Shown here: positions 9,195 through 18,221 of the stretch, piece by piece
Numbering within the stretch: the stretch's first letter is position 1
How the letters are laid out: the number at the start of each line of letters is the position of its first letter
NCBI RefSeq assembly: GCF_001748085.1
Contig: NZ_BBZK01000006.1
Coordinates: 335,221-399,220 of the forward strand
Direction: 5' to 3'
Source: Streptomyces sp. TP-A0874
GTDB lineage: Bacteria; Actinomycetota; Actinomycetes; Streptomycetales; Streptomycetaceae
Length of the DNA stretch: 64,000 bases
Translations under genes and position numbers: made by a program
The notes under the pieces: model-generated
Told to the model about the DNA's origin: nothing
The model's input: the letters and a program-made list of their open reading frames with translations, nothing else
Database searches by the model: none

Positions 9195-9703
9195 CCTGCC
9201 CCACCGACCGCCTGCCCCACCGACCGGGCGATCGCCGGCAGCCACGACGCCCCGCCCCGGGATCCGGCGGCGGCTCCGGGAACCTGCACCAGCGCCGGAC
9301 CCCCGTTCCGGACCTGAGCCCGGGGTTGACACTGGTGGGCTAGCGTATTCAACCGTCGCCGGTTCTCGGGGAAACGAAGGCAACGCTGACGCTGTGCAGT
9401 GAGAGCAGCTCGGTGGCCCGTCACCTTGCCCAGGCCGGTCGCTTTCACCCCCTCGTACCTGTTGGAGGCCCTCAACTCCTTTGGGGCACCGCAGGTGCGT
9501 TTCGAGCTGCTGGGCCCCGGTCAGCGAACACTGCTGAGCGGTGTGCCGGATGCGGGCGGCGTACCGCGCGAGGACCATGGCCATCTGCTGACGTCCGTGC
9601 GGCAACCGGGCTGACCCGGCGGGTTCCCGGCAGCCGAGCCGTCTGCCCGTCCCACCGTCCGCCACGGCACTGCCGGCTTCGGGTCTTTCGGCACCGGAGA
9701 GGA
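9195..9703. other. Gene-poor stretch with a sliding-clamp relic
   Basis: This 509-bp interval lies between the response regulator and imuB, where a sensor kinase could be expected. The only recognisable content is the DnaN-like fragment at 9402-9614. A TTGACA at about 9325 could be a promoter element, but I find no well-spaced -10 partner. Confidence 0.5.
9402..9614 (+). pseudogene. Remnant of a DnaN-like (sliding clamp C-terminal) gene
   Basis: An open segment of about 70 codons whose product (VAFTPSYLLEALNSFG, then RFELLGPGQRTLL, ending HLLTSVRQPG) matches the last 55-60 residues of bacterial DNA polymerase III beta subunits, where the usual text is close to FNPxYLxDGLxxL and YLLMPVRLPG. 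A TGA lies in frame at 9387-9389 and no N-terminal two thirds exist. It is therefore a fragment, either of a dnaN paralogue or of the actinomycete MerR-type regulators that carry a clamp-like C-terminal domain. The ending TSVRQPG deviates from the conserved MPVRLPG. The homology is recognised by eye. Confidence 0.5.
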
Positions 9704-10891
9704 TCAGGCCGCGTCCGCGCCGGGATCGGGGGGCGAGTCCGCGGTCGGGGTCCGGTTCCGGTCCGGGTCGAGGGCCGCGGCCGGGCGGACGGCGGAGAAG
9801 CCGAAACGGGCCCGGGCCCGGTCGGCGGCGGCCTCGATCCGGCGGGACTTGTCATCGGCCGGATCGAAGCTCAGCTGGTGGACGGCGCGTTCGGCGTCGG
9901 TCAACTCCTCGGCACGCAGGGAGAGCGCCCGCACCCGGGCCCGCTGGAGCCCCAGCGCCGCGTGGAGTGTGTAGGCGGCGACGGTCAGCACCGGGGTGTG
10001 CGCGGTCGGTTCGGCGAGGACCCGGCTGCGAGTGGTGGTGGAGCGGTCGGCATAGCGGACGGTGAGCGTCAGCGCCCGGGTGACCTGGCCCTCCGCACGC
10101 AGCCGGGCGCCGATCCGGTGGGCGAGGGTGAGCAGTGCTCGTCGGCGGTGGTCCGGATCCAGTTCATCGTGGTCGAAGCGGTGTTCGGCGGCGGTGGAGC
10201 GGGCCGGGGCGTTGGGGGTGACGGGGGTGGGGTCGATGCCGCGGGCCCGCTCGTGGACGCGGCGGCCCGCGGCCGGGCCGAGGATGCGCTGGAGGGTCGC
10301 GGGCGGTGCGGCGGCGATGCGGTCGGCGCTGTCGAGCCCGTAGGCGCTCAGGGCGCGAGCGGTCGCCGGCCCCACGCCGTACAGGGCCTCGGCGGGTTGG
10401 CCGGCCAGGAAGGCCGCGACGGCCTCCGGATCGTCGGGGACGGTGCGGATCGCGCCGGCCGGCTGGTTCGGCCTGTGCGGCGCGGCCCCCGCCATCCGGG
10501 CGAGCAGGGGGTTGGGGCCGACCCCGATGCTGCAGTCGACGCCGTAGTGGGCGAGGGCGCGCACTCTGAGCAGCGCCCCGATGCCGGTGGCGTCCCGGCC
10601 GAAGTAGCGCACCGCACCGCGGACGTCCGCGAGCGCGGCGTCCGGGGGCAGCGCTTCGACGACGGGGGTGAGTTCGGCGAGCAGCGCGAGGAGTCCGCTG
10701 TAGGTCTCCGCTCCGAGCCCGCCGGCCTCGCCCCGGCCCTCCTCCGGGTGCCGGGCCCCGCCGTGGTGGAAGCGCACGTACAGCACCCGCGGGGCGCCTG
10801 GCGGGGTTCTTCCGCTCCGGTCCGGCTCCGGCTCCCGCTGGGCGGGGGCGGCCGGCGGGGCGGTCCCGCGCTCCGGGACTTCTCCGTTCAT
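9704..10891 (-). CDS. imuB: ImuB-like, catalytically inactive Y-family polymerase homologue
   Basis: Y-family DNA polymerase-like protein (395 residues), the adaptor partner of DnaE2 in damage-induced mutagenesis. The family layout is visible: GVGPNPLLARMAG, the HhH region (EALYGVGPATARALSAYGLDSADRI) and a little-finger-like domain. The active-site carboxylates are missing: the first motif, normally VDMDAFFASVE, reads YVRFHHGGARHPE, and the second (SIDE in active enzymes) is ALADVRGA. This matches ImuB, which is non-catalytic. The ATG at 10891 overlaps the dnaE2 stop by four bases, so it is translated with dnaE2. No imuA' gene adjoins. The Arg/Asp-rich C-terminal tail is probably disordered. 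Confidence 0.88.
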   Translation of the reverse strand: MNGEVPERGTAPPAAPAQREPEPDRSGRTPPGAPRVLYVRFHHGGARHPEEGRGEAGGLGAETYSGLLALLAELTPVVEALPPDAALADVRGAVRYFGRDATGIGALLRVRALAHYGVDCSIGVGPNPLLARMAGAAPHRPNQPAGAIRTVPDDPEAVAAFLAGQPAEALYGVGPATARALSAYGLDSADRIAAAPPATLQRILGPAAGRRVHERARGIDPTPVTPNAPARSTAAEHRFDHDELDPDHRRRALLTLAHRIGARLRAEGQVTRALTLTVRYADRSTTTRSRVLAEPTAHTPVLTVAAYTLHAALGLQRARVRALSLRAEELTDAERAVHQLSFDPADDKSRRIEAAADRARARFGFSAVRPAAALDPDRNRTPTADSPPDPGADAA

Positions 10892-13800
10892 CCCGCGCTC
10901 CCCGGGCTGGAGTGCCACAGTTTCCGGCCGGTGGGCGTGCCGTTCCCGGCGGGCCGGAGGTCCGCCCAGGGGTGCATCGCGTAGCCGGTGGGCAGTTGGA
11001 TCCGGCGCTCGTCGGGGGCGTCGGCCGAATCTGCCCCGCCGTGGTGCGGGCCGGGTCCGTCGGTTCCGAACGGGTCGCAGTCCCGCTCCGCCAGCCGGGC
11101 GGCGACGGCCTCCAGGCCGCCTTCGCGCCGCAGCTCCGCCAGTTCGGCGAGGTCCCAGACGCGGGCTCCGACAACGCTGAAGCTGCGCGGTCCGCGCCGT
11201 TGGAGGGTGCCGCGGACGAGCAGCAGCCAGGAGTGGAAGACGGTGTGGGCGCAGGCCTCGTGGCTGTCGTCGAAGAAGGCGCAGTCGACCAGGCCCGTTC
11301 CGTCGTCGAGGGTGGTGAAGATGACCCTCCGGCCGGAACGGATCGGCGGTGTCTGGGTGGCCGCCTTGGCCCCGGCGACCAGGACGGTCTCCCCGTGCCG
11401 GGTGACCGGCAGCCGCTTGGCGGGGAGCGTGCCGAGTTCGGCCAGCAGGTCGGCGTGGTCGTTCAGCAGATGTCTGGAGGCGTCCATCCCGAGCACGTTC
11501 AGCTCCGCCCCCAGGCGCTCGGCGGCGTCGAGGTCGGGGAGCCCGGCAGGCTCCGTGGGCGGGGCCCCGGCGGCGCCGTCGTCCAGTGGGAGCTGGTCCG
11601 CGTGGGCGGCCGGGGACCGCTGCTGGCGGTGGAGTTCGGCGATGTGCAGCAGCAGGTCGCGGCGGTTGGTGCCGAACGCGTCCAACGCGCCGACCTGGGC
11701 GAGTCGTTCGGCGACGGTCCGGCTGGGCCGGGAGCGCTGCCACAGGTCCGGCAGCGAGGAGTACGGCTGTCCGGCGATGATCCGCTCGGTCTCGGCCTCG
11801 CTGATGCCGTGGACCTCGGAGAGTGCGAGCCGAACCCCGAACTCCCCGCCATCGGACACCAGTTCGATTTTATAGGCGGCCGCCGACCGGTTCACGTCCA
11901 GCGGGAGGATCGGCACCCCGTGTCGCCGCGCGTCCGCCAGCAGCAGCCGCTTCGGGTACATCCCCGGGTCATGGGTGAGCACTCCGGCGTAGAAGGCGGC
12001 CGGATGGTGCGCTTTGAGCCAGGCCGACTGGTAGGTGGGCACCGCGAAGGCGACCGCGTGCGCCTTGCAGAAGCCATAGCTGCCGAACGCCTCGACGATC
12101 TCCCAGGTCTGCGCGACCGTTTCGGTGGAGTAACCGCGCACCGCCGCCTCGCGCGCGAACCAGGCGCGCACCCGGCTCTGCCGCTCGGCGTCGGACAGCG
12201 CCCGGCGGGCTTCGTCCGCGAGCCCCGGGTCGCAGCCCGTCATGATCTCCAGGATCCGGATGATCTGCTCGTGGAAGACGACGACACCGTAGGTCTCCCG
12301 CAGCGCCGGCTCCAGGTCCCGGTGGGGGTAGCGCGGCGCTCGGCGACCGTGCCGCGCCTCGATGAACGGCCGGACCATGTCGGCCGCGACCGGGCCGGGC
12401 CGGAACAACGAGATGTCGACCACCAGGTCGTGGAAGTCGGCCGGACGCAGCCGGCCGATCAGATCGCGCTGACCGGGCGACTCGATCTGGAAGCAGCCGA
12501 GCGTCTCGGTGGACCTGATCAGCTCGTAGGTCGCCCGGTCACCGGTGGGCACCTGCTCCGGGTCATCCAGGTCCAACTCCTCCCCGGTGGCCCGCCGGAC
12601 CTCCGTGACCGCGTGCGCCATCGCCGACTGCATCCGCACCCCGAGGACGTCGAGTTTGAGCAGCCCCAGCTCCTCCACGTCGTCCTTGTCGAACTGCGAC
12701 ATCGGAAAGCCCCCGGCCCCCGGCCCCGTGGTCGACCCCGCGCTGGTGACCACCGGTGTGCGGTCGTGCAGCGAGGTGTCGGAGAGCAGCACTCCGCAGG
12801 GGTGCATCGCGATCCCGCGCGGCAGCCCGTCGAGGGCTTCCACCAGCTCCCACAACCTGCCGTACCGCTCCCGCTCCGCGGCGACCGAGCGGAGTTCGGG
12901 CAGCTCGTCGAGGGCGGCGCGGGCGTCCCGGGCACGGATGTGCGGGAAGGACTTCGCGAGCCGGTCGATCTCCGCCGGGTCCATCCCGAGGGCCGCCCCC
13001 ACATCCCGGATCGCATGCCGGACCCGGTAGGTCTCGGGCATGGCGACGGTGGCCACCCGCTCCGCTCCGAAGCGGTCGAAGATCGCCCGGTAGACCTCGA
13101 GGCGGCGGGCGGACTCGACGTCGATGTCGATGTCGGGGAGCACGGCCCGGCGCTCCGACAGGAAGCGTTCCATCAGCAGGCCGTGTTCCACCGGGTCGGC
13201 GTGGGCGATGCCGAGCAGGTGGTTGACCAGGGAACCCGCCCCCGAGCCACGGGCGGTGACCCGGATGCCCAACCCCCTGGTGTCGTCGACGACCCGGGCG
13301 ACGGTCAGGAAGTAGGAGGCGAAACCGAGCCGTCCGATGGTCCGCAGCTCACTCTCCAGCCGCTCCCACCGGGTCCGGTCGCGGTCGTGGCCGCGCAGCA
13401 CCATGGCGGCGGCGCAGCGGGACCGCAGGGTCCGGTCGGCGGTGCGCCGCCCGGCGCCGACCAGATGTGGTTCGGGGAAGTGCACGCCGCCCAGCCCGAT
13501 GTCCTCCTCGGGGTCGACGGCGCAGCGGGCCGCGGTCCGTTCGGTCTCCGCCAGCAGCCGGTGCGCGCTCTCCCGCCGGCCGCCCGCCGCCTCCGCGACC
13601 GCTCGGGCGACCCGCGCCATCTCCGCCTCGGGCTTGAGCCAGCGCTCCCCGCTGTCGAGCGAGTCGGTCCGGCGCAGGTCTACGGGGACGAGCCGGCGGG
13701 CGGCGTCCAGCACGTCGGCGACCGGGCCCTGGCCGGGGTCCGCGTACCGCACGGCGTTGGTCAGGACGGCCGGCACCCGCTGTTCGGCGGCGAAGCCGAG

Positions 13801-14418
13801 GGTTCGGGCGGCGAGGCGCAGCGATCCGGGGCCGCTGCCGGTGTGGCCGGCGCGGCGGTGGTGGACGACCTCCAGCCGGAGCGCTTCGCCGTAGACCTCC
13901 CGCCAGGGCTCCAGCAGCCTGGCGGCCCGGTCCGGGCGGCCGGCGCTCAACGCCCTGCCGACCTCGGACTCCGGCCCGAGCAGCACGGTCAGCCCTCCGC
14001 TGAGAGGTTCGAGGTCCTCCCAGGCCAGCAGCGGGTGTTCCGGGTTCCGATGGGCGGCGGAGACCAGCCGGCACAGGGCGGCCCAGCCCCTGGCTCCTTC
14101 CCGGGCCAGGAAGACCGCGCGAGGGGCGGACTCGTCGACGAAGGCGCCGCCACGCACCGGCGTGCGGCGGCGCACGCCACCGGAGAGCGGTCGCGGGGTC
14201 CGCTCCCGGACCGCCAGGTCCACCCCGAACAGGGGGCGTACCCCGGCCGCCGCGCACGCCTTGGCGAACCGCACCGCCCCGGCCAGCGTGTCCCGGTCCG
14301 CCAGGGCGAGCGCGTCCATCCCGCGCTCGGCGGCGCGTTCGGCGAGTCGCTCCGGGTGGGCGGCTCCGTACCGCATGGAGAAGCCGGAGACGGCGTGCAG
14401 ATGCGTGAATCCGGACAT
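10888..14418 (-). CDS. dnaE2: Error-prone DNA polymerase DnaE2 (ImuC)
   Basis: C-family replicative-type polymerase (1176 residues) used for translesion synthesis. It starts with a PHP domain (THLHAVSGFSMRYG). The catalytic motif PDIDID places the metal-binding aspartates at 429, 431 and 433, and the DnaE2 hallmark GCFQIESPGQRDL follows. A C-terminal OB-fold region (GHAETVLVAGAK-like segment, then FTTLDDGTGLVDCAFF) is present. The length agrees with DnaE2 rather than the longer DnaE1. The ATG at 14418 follows GGAGG; a longer frame upstream is not needed. A LexA-like box lies 63 bp upstream, so SOS control is likely. imuB is cotranslated downstream. Confidence 0.96.
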   Translation of the reverse strand: MSGFTHLHAVSGFSMRYGAAHPERLAERAAERGMDALALADRDTLAGAVRFAKACAAAGVRPLFGVDLAVRERTPRPLSGGVRRRTPVRGGAFVDESAPRAVFLAREGARGWAALCRLVSAAHRNPEHPLLAWEDLEPLSGGLTVLLGPESEVGRALSAGRPDRAARLLEPWREVYGEALRLEVVHHRRAGHTGSGPGSLRLAARTLGFAAEQRVPAVLTNAVRYADPGQGPVADVLDAARRLVPVDLRRTDSLDSGERWLKPEAEMARVARAVAEAAGGRRESAHRLLAETERTAARCAVDPEEDIGLGGVHFPEPHLVGAGRRTADRTLRSRCAAAMVLRGHDRDRTRWERLESELRTIGRLGFASYFLTVARVVDDTRGLGIRVTARGSGAGSLVNHLLGIAHADPVEHGLLMERFLSERRAVLPDIDIDVESARRLEVYRAIFDRFGAERVATVAMPETYRVRHAIRDVGAALGMDPAEIDRLAKSFPHIRARDARAALDELPELRSVAAERERYGRLWELVEALDGLPRGIAMHPCGVLLSDTSLHDRTPVVTSAGSTTGPGAGGFPMSQFDKDDVEELGLLKLDVLGVRMQSAMAHAVTEVRRATGEELDLDDPEQVPTGDRATYELIRSTETLGCFQIESPGQRDLIGRLRPADFHDLVVDISLFRPGPVAADMVRPFIEARHGRRAPRYPHRDLEPALRETYGVVVFHEQIIRILEIMTGCDPGLADEARRALSDAERQSRVRAWFAREAAVRGYSTETVAQTWEIVEAFGSYGFCKAHAVAFAVPTYQSAWLKAHHPAAFYAGVLTHDPGMYPKRLLLADARRHGVPILPLDVNRSAAAYKIELVSDGGEFGVRLALSEVHGISEAETERIIAGQPYSSLPDLWQRSRPSRTVAERLAQVGALDAFGTNRRDLLLHIAELHRQQRSPAAHADQLPLDDGAAGAPPTEPAGLPDLDAAERLGAELNVLGMDASRHLLNDHADLLAELGTLPAKRLPVTRHGETVLVAGAKAATQTPPIRSGRRVIFTTLDDGTGLVDCAFFDDSHEACAHTVFHSWLLLVRGTLQRRGPRSFSVVGARVWDLAELAELRREGGLEAVAARLAERDCDPFGTDGPGPHHGGADSADAPDERRIQLPTGYAMHPWADLRPAGNGTPTGRKLWHSSPGSAG

Positions 14419-14480
14419 CCGCGCCTCCTGCCGCTCCCACCCCCTGAATCGACTGTTTCCGCTCCACCATAAACCAGATA

Positions 14481-14496
14481 TCGAACGTTCGTACGA
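14481..14496 (-). promoter_or_regulatory. LexA (SOS) box upstream of dnaE2
   Basis: The 16-mer TCGAACGTTCGTACGA fits the actinobacterial LexA site CGAAC-N4-GTTCG with one mismatch (GTACG in the right half). It sits 63 bp upstream of the dnaE2 start in an A/T-rich pocket, where a promoter would lie. It implies DNA-damage induction of dnaE2-imuB. Confidence 0.75.
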
Positions 14497-14549
14497 TTGG
14501 GGGTTCGGGTCCACCCGGGCGGCCGGGCAGCCGCGCTACGGCGGGCAGA

Positions 14550-14598
14550 AAAACGCCGGCTCCCGGGACACGGTGCGGGCCGAGTCCCGGGAGCCGGC
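14550..14598 (-). terminator. Protease gene terminator
   Basis: Perfect 15-bp stem (14555-14569 with 14584-14598), 14-nt loop, followed on the minus strand by GTTTTT. It is a canonical intrinsic terminator, 73 nt past the stop of the protease gene at 14672. Confidence 0.9.
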
Positions 14599-14671
14599 TG
14601 CTGCTCGCCCGTGCTCCCACCAGGGGTGCGACTGCTGCGAGGCGTCACCGCCGCCGTGCGGCGGCGAGGCG

Positions 14672-15745
14672 TCAGCCGATCTCGACGCCGTACGCCTGGA
14701 GCACCTCGGGCACCGGCTGGAAGTAGGTCGTACCACCCGAGGAGCAGTCACCGCTGCCGCCGGAGGTCAGACCCAGCGCCGTGCTGCCGGAGAAGAGCGC
14801 GCCGCCGCTGTCGCCCGGCTCGGCGCAGACCGTGGTCTTGATCAGACCCTCGACCGAGCCCTCCTGGTAGTTGACGGTCTCGTCGAGTCCGGTCACCTCC
14901 CCGTCGTGCACCTGGGTCGTGCTGCCGCTGCGCTGCACGCTCTGGCCGACGGTCGCGTCGCCGGCGCTGCTGATCGACTGCGCACTGCCGTTGTAGAGGT
15001 TCACCTCACTGGGGTGCGCGATGCTGGAGGTGTACTCCACCAGCGCGTAGTCGTTGCCGGGGAAGCTGGACTCCACGGTGCTGCCGATCTCCCCGCCGCC
15101 CTGCGAGTCCGACCAGCTGGAGACCGCGTTGCCGCAGTGGCCGGCGGTGATGAAGTACGGCTCGCCGCCCTTGACGACGTTGAAGCCGAGAGAGCAGCGG
15201 GAACCACTGCCCCAGATGGCGTCGCCGCCCGCGATGAGGGGCGTGAGCTCGCCGCTGATCCGCTCGACGGCCGCCTTCCCGCCCAGGCCCTCGACCACCT
15301 TGGTGAGCTTGGCGAGCTTCGCACCCTCGACCGTGCTGTCGGCGGTGACGACGACCTTGTTGAGCTTCGGGTCCACCGACCAGGAGGTACCGGGGATGGT
15401 CGCCTCCTCCTTGAGGGTCGCCCGGGCCGAGTTCAGCTCGGCGAGGGAGTGCTGGACGACCTTCGCCTCGGCACCCTCGGCACGCACCTTGCCGGCCGCC
15501 GCCTCGTCGAGCACGTTGACCACGAGCCGCTTGGCCTTGGCGTCGTAGTACGAGCCCGCGGCCTGGTCACCGAGGTCGGAGGTGAGGGTCGAGGCCAACT
15601 TCTGGGCGGAGGCCACCGAGAGCGCCTCGGGGCTCGGGGTCTGGGAGGCGCTGGCACTGGACAGGGAGAGCCCCGTCGCCACCAGGGCCGCGATCCCGGC
15701 TCCGGCGATCGCCGTGCTCCGCTTGGTGATGCGTCGATGCTTCAA
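14672..15745 (-). CDS. Secreted streptogrisin-type serine protease (S1E) with alpha-lytic prodomain
   Basis: Extracellular chymotrypsin-fold protease precursor of 357 residues. A signal peptide (MKHRRITKRS..., about 1-35) is followed by an alpha-lytic-type pro-region (about 36-165, containing YYDAKAKRLVVNVLDEAA) and the mature enzyme beginning near IAGGDAIWGSGSRC. The catalytic triad is His203 (TAGHC), Asp232 (GNDYALVEY) and Ser313 (GDSGG). Paired cysteines match streptogrisin disulfides. The start is the TTG at 15745, preceded by GGAGG at 6-nt spacing; no ATG or GTG fits. It is monocistronic with a strong terminator. Its closest relatives in memory are the Glu-/large-residue-specific SGPE/SGPD types; specificity cannot be read safely. 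Confidence 0.95.
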   Translation of the reverse strand: MKHRRITKRSTAIAGAGIAALVATGLSLSSASASQTPSPEALSVASAQKLASTLTSDLGDQAAGSYYDAKAKRLVVNVLDEAAAGKVRAEGAEAKVVQHSLAELNSARATLKEEATIPGTSWSVDPKLNKVVVTADSTVEGAKLAKLTKVVEGLGGKAAVERISGELTPLIAGGDAIWGSGSRCSLGFNVVKGGEPYFITAGHCGNAVSSWSDSQGGGEIGSTVESSFPGNDYALVEYTSSIAHPSEVNLYNGSAQSISSAGDATVGQSVQRSGSTTQVHDGEVTGLDETVNYQEGSVEGLIKTTVCAEPGDSGGALFSGSTALGLTSGGSGDCSSGGTTYFQPVPEVLQAYGVEIG

Positions 15746-16104
15746 CTTGAACCTCCAGTGGGGGGTTGGGCCCTCGCTGTGGGGGAGCACCGGGCCCGGA
15801 GGAGTGTTTGTCGCGTTTTTGCCACACCGACATGACCGCTCGTCAGCATTAGTCATTGCCGGTGACGCCGCCGAGTATTCCCACGGAGATCGGTAGCACA
15901 CAAGGCCGAATTCAGGCCCCGAAGGGGAAGGCGACCAGGACTTGACAGCGGGCCTGCGAACACCTGTCCCGCAGGTCACCCGGGTCCCCCGCGTCTCCCG
16001 CCGCACGGATGGTTCTTCGCCCCCGGAGCCGCCGACTGGCCGATAATCGACTCTTCCTACGGATCGGGCCGGGCCCGAAGACGGCGGGCCAGCCGTAGGG
16101 CGCC
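15746..16104. other. Protease upstream region
   Basis: Noncoding 359 bp between the SPFH gene stop and the protease start, with the most A/T-rich part at about 15815-15910, where the protease promoter probably lies. I see no repeat or structured RNA that I can name. Confidence 0.5.
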
Positions 16105-17157
16105 TCAGCCCCGGCCGCCGGACTCCCCGCCCTCGGAGCCCTCACCGGATCCGGAGTCCGGCTCGGAGTCGGGGCGCCCTCCGACGTCGCCGTTTCCGAG
16201 ACCGGCGACGCCGAAGTCGATCCCGCCCTGGGGGCCGGTGCCGAGTCCGGCACCGAGGTCCCCGGGGCCGGTGTCCAGGCCCGGCACCACGCCGGTCTCC
16301 GGGCCGTCGGCGACCTCCGGGCCGGCGTCCGCGGGACCGGGCGCCTCCGGTCCGGGGCCACCGGTCGGCGGCCCCTCCCCCGCTCCGTCCTGCTGGGCCC
16401 GCTCCAGAAAGCGCAGCAGCTCCACCGGGAAGGGCAGCACCAGGGTGGAGTTCTTCTCCGCCGCCACCGCCACCATCGTCTGCAGCAGCCGCAGTTGTAG
16501 CGCCGCGGGGGTGGCCTCCATCTGCCGGGCCGCCTGCGCCAGCTTCTTCGAAGCCTGGAACTCGGCATCCGCGTTGATCACTCTGGCCCGGCGATCCCGG
16601 TCCGCTTCGGCCTGACGGGCCATCGAGCGCTTCATGGTCTCCGGCAGCGACACGTCCTTGATCTCCACTCGGTCGACCCGCACCCCCCATCCGACGGCGG
16701 GGCTGTCGATCATCAGCTCAAGGCCCTCGTTCAGCTTCTCCCGGTTCGACAGCAGATCGTCCAGATCGCTCTTGCCGATGATCGAACGCAACGAGGTCTG
16801 CGCCATCTGGGAGACAGCGAAGCGGTAGTCCTCCACCTGCACGACCGCGTCGGCGGCGTCCACCACCTTGAAGTACACCACCGCGTCGACCCGCACCGTC
16901 ACGTTGTCCCGGGTGATGCCCTCCTGGCCGGGCACCGGCATGGTGACGATCTGCATGTTGACCTTGTGGAGCCGGTCCGCGAACGGAACGATCATCGTGA
17001 AGCCGGGCCCCCGGACCTGGGGCAGCAGCCTGCCGAGCCGGAGCACCACCCCGCGCTCGTACTGCTTCACCACCCGAGCCGCCGCCATGAGGTACAGCGC
17101 GACGCAGACCAGAACCGCGACCACCGCTGCCACAAGATCGTCGACCACCACGGCCAC
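16105..17157 (-). CDS. SPFH/band 7 (stomatin-like) membrane protein
   Basis: A 350-residue protein with one N-terminal membrane helix (VVAVLVCVALYLMAAARV), the SPFH domain (about residues 30-190: VKQYERGVVLRLGRL, then GITRDNVTVRVDAVVYFKV) and a coiled-coil region (RQAEADRDRRARVINADAEFQASKK), as in prokaryotic stomatins. The last 95 residues are Pro/Gly/Asp/Glu-rich and probably disordered, an extension beyond the core family. The start is a GTG at 17157. Prokaryotic stomatins often pair with an NfeD partner; none is here. It probably organises membrane domains or regulates a membrane protease. It lies between two secreted protease genes on the same strand. Confidence 0.93.
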   Translation of the reverse strand: MAVVVDDLVAAVVAVLVCVALYLMAAARVVKQYERGVVLRLGRLLPQVRGPGFTMIVPFADRLHKVNMQIVTMPVPGQEGITRDNVTVRVDAVVYFKVVDAADAVVQVEDYRFAVSQMAQTSLRSIIGKSDLDDLLSNREKLNEGLELMIDSPAVGWGVRVDRVEIKDVSLPETMKRSMARQAEADRDRRARVINADAEFQASKKLAQAARQMEATPAALQLRLLQTMVAVAAEKNSTLVLPFPVELLRFLERAQQDGAGEGPPTGGPGPEAPGPADAGPEVADGPETGVVPGLDTGPGDLGAGLGTGPQGGIDFGVAGLGNGDVGGRPDSEPDSGSGEGSEGGESGGRG

Positions 17158-17267
17158 CCGCCGTCCATATCGCGCGTATCATCCCATGAGCCCGCTTCGA
17201 GCACGTTAGCCCGATATGCCCGTGCGGCGGGGGCGGCTCAACGGGTCGCGCCCCGGGACGCGCGGAA

Positions 17268-17300
17268 GAGCCCCCGTCCGGTGGACCCGGACGGGGGCTC
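17268..17300 (-). terminator. Terminator of the second protease gene
   Basis: Perfect 14-bp stem (17268-17281 with 17287-17300) and a 5-nt loop, 33 nt downstream of the stop at 17334. There is no T-tract. Confidence 0.8.
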
Positions 17301-17333
17301 CGCAACCCTGTCGGCCCGCGAGGGCCGGCCGAG

Positions 17334-18221
17334 TCAGCTGATGGTCAGGCCGTAGGCGCTGAGCGCCTCGGTGACCGGCTGGAAGAAGGTCGTACCACCG
17401 TAGGTGCAGTCGCCGCTGCCGCCGGAGGTCAGACCGATCGCCGTGTTGCCGGACCGCAGCGAGCCACCGCTGTCGCCGGGCTCGGCGCAGACGTTGGTCT
17501 GGATCAGACCGGAGACGATGTCACCGCCGCCGTAGTTGACGGTGGCGTTCAGACCGGTGACCGTGCCGCTGTGGGTCCCGGTGGTGCTGCCGTGACGGGT
17601 GACGGACATGCCGACGCTGGCGTTGCCGGCACCGGTGATCGTCACACCACCGGCGGTGCCGGGGTGGCTCACGCCGGAGTTGTACTGGATCAGGCCGTAG
17701 TCGTTGCCCGGGAAGCTGGAGCCGACCGTCGGGCCGATCACGGAGGAGCCGCTGGAGTTGGCGTACCAGGTGCCGGCGCCGTCGGTGCAGTGACCAGCGG
17801 TGATCAGGTAGTAGGTGCTGCCGCTGTGAGCGTTGAAGCCCGCGGAGCAACGCCAGCTGCTGGCGTAGATGGCGTCGCCGCCCTGGATCATCTTGGTCAT
17901 CTTGCCGGCCGTGCGCTCGACCTTGATGGCACCGGCGTCAGCGCCCACGGTGCGCTTGATCTTGGCGATCTCGGCCTCGGTGACGGTGCTGTCCGCGGTC
18001 ACGACAAGGGTGTTGGTCGCCTTGTCCACGTGCCACGCGGTGCCCGCGACGTCCGCGTTGAGCACGGCGTCGCTCGCGGCCGAGAGCTGCGAAGCGGAGT
18101 AGGTGGTGGGCTTGGCGTCAGCGTTGGCGGCCGGGACGGCGATGGCCGCGGCGGCCGCGACGCCCGCCGCGACAGCGATCAGCCGAGTACGTCTGGCACC
18201 GTGGGGGGTAGTGCGCTTCAT
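17334..18221 (-). CDS. Streptogrisin B-like secreted serine protease (S1E)
   Basis: Extracellular protease precursor of 295 residues, very close in sequence to streptogrisin A/B. A twin-arginine-flavoured but probably Sec signal peptide (about 1-38), a short pro-region (about 39-110) and a mature enzyme starting near [14 protein letters not shown] are visible. The triad is His144 (TAGHCTD), Asp174 (GNDYGLIQY) and Ser251 (GDSGG). The end [12 protein letters not shown] corresponds to the C-terminus of SGPB. The ATG at 18221 follows GGAGGAG. It is monocistronic with its own terminator. Its pro-region is shorter than that of the protease at 14672, so the pair arose from different branches of the family rather than by recent tandem duplication. 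Confidence 0.95.
   Translation of the reverse strand: MKRTTPHGARRTRLIAVAAGVAAAAAIAVPAANADAKPTTYSASQLSAASDAVLNADVAGTAWHVDKATNTLVVTADSTVTEAEIAKIKRTVGADAGAIKVERTAGKMTKMIQGGDAIYASSWRCSAGFNAHSGSTYYLITAGHCTDGAGTWYANSSGSSVIGPTVGSSFPGNDYGLIQYNSGVSHPGTAGGVTITGAGNASVGMSVTRHGSTTGTHSGTVTGLNATVNYGGGDIVSGLIQTNVCAEPGDSGGSLRSGNTAIGLTSGGSGDCTYGGTTFFQPVTEALSAYGLTIS

Noticed and set aside
10912..14472. Open frame of about 1180 codons on the plus strand
   Set aside because: Antisense of dnaE2, whose motifs are unambiguous. No recognisable domain.
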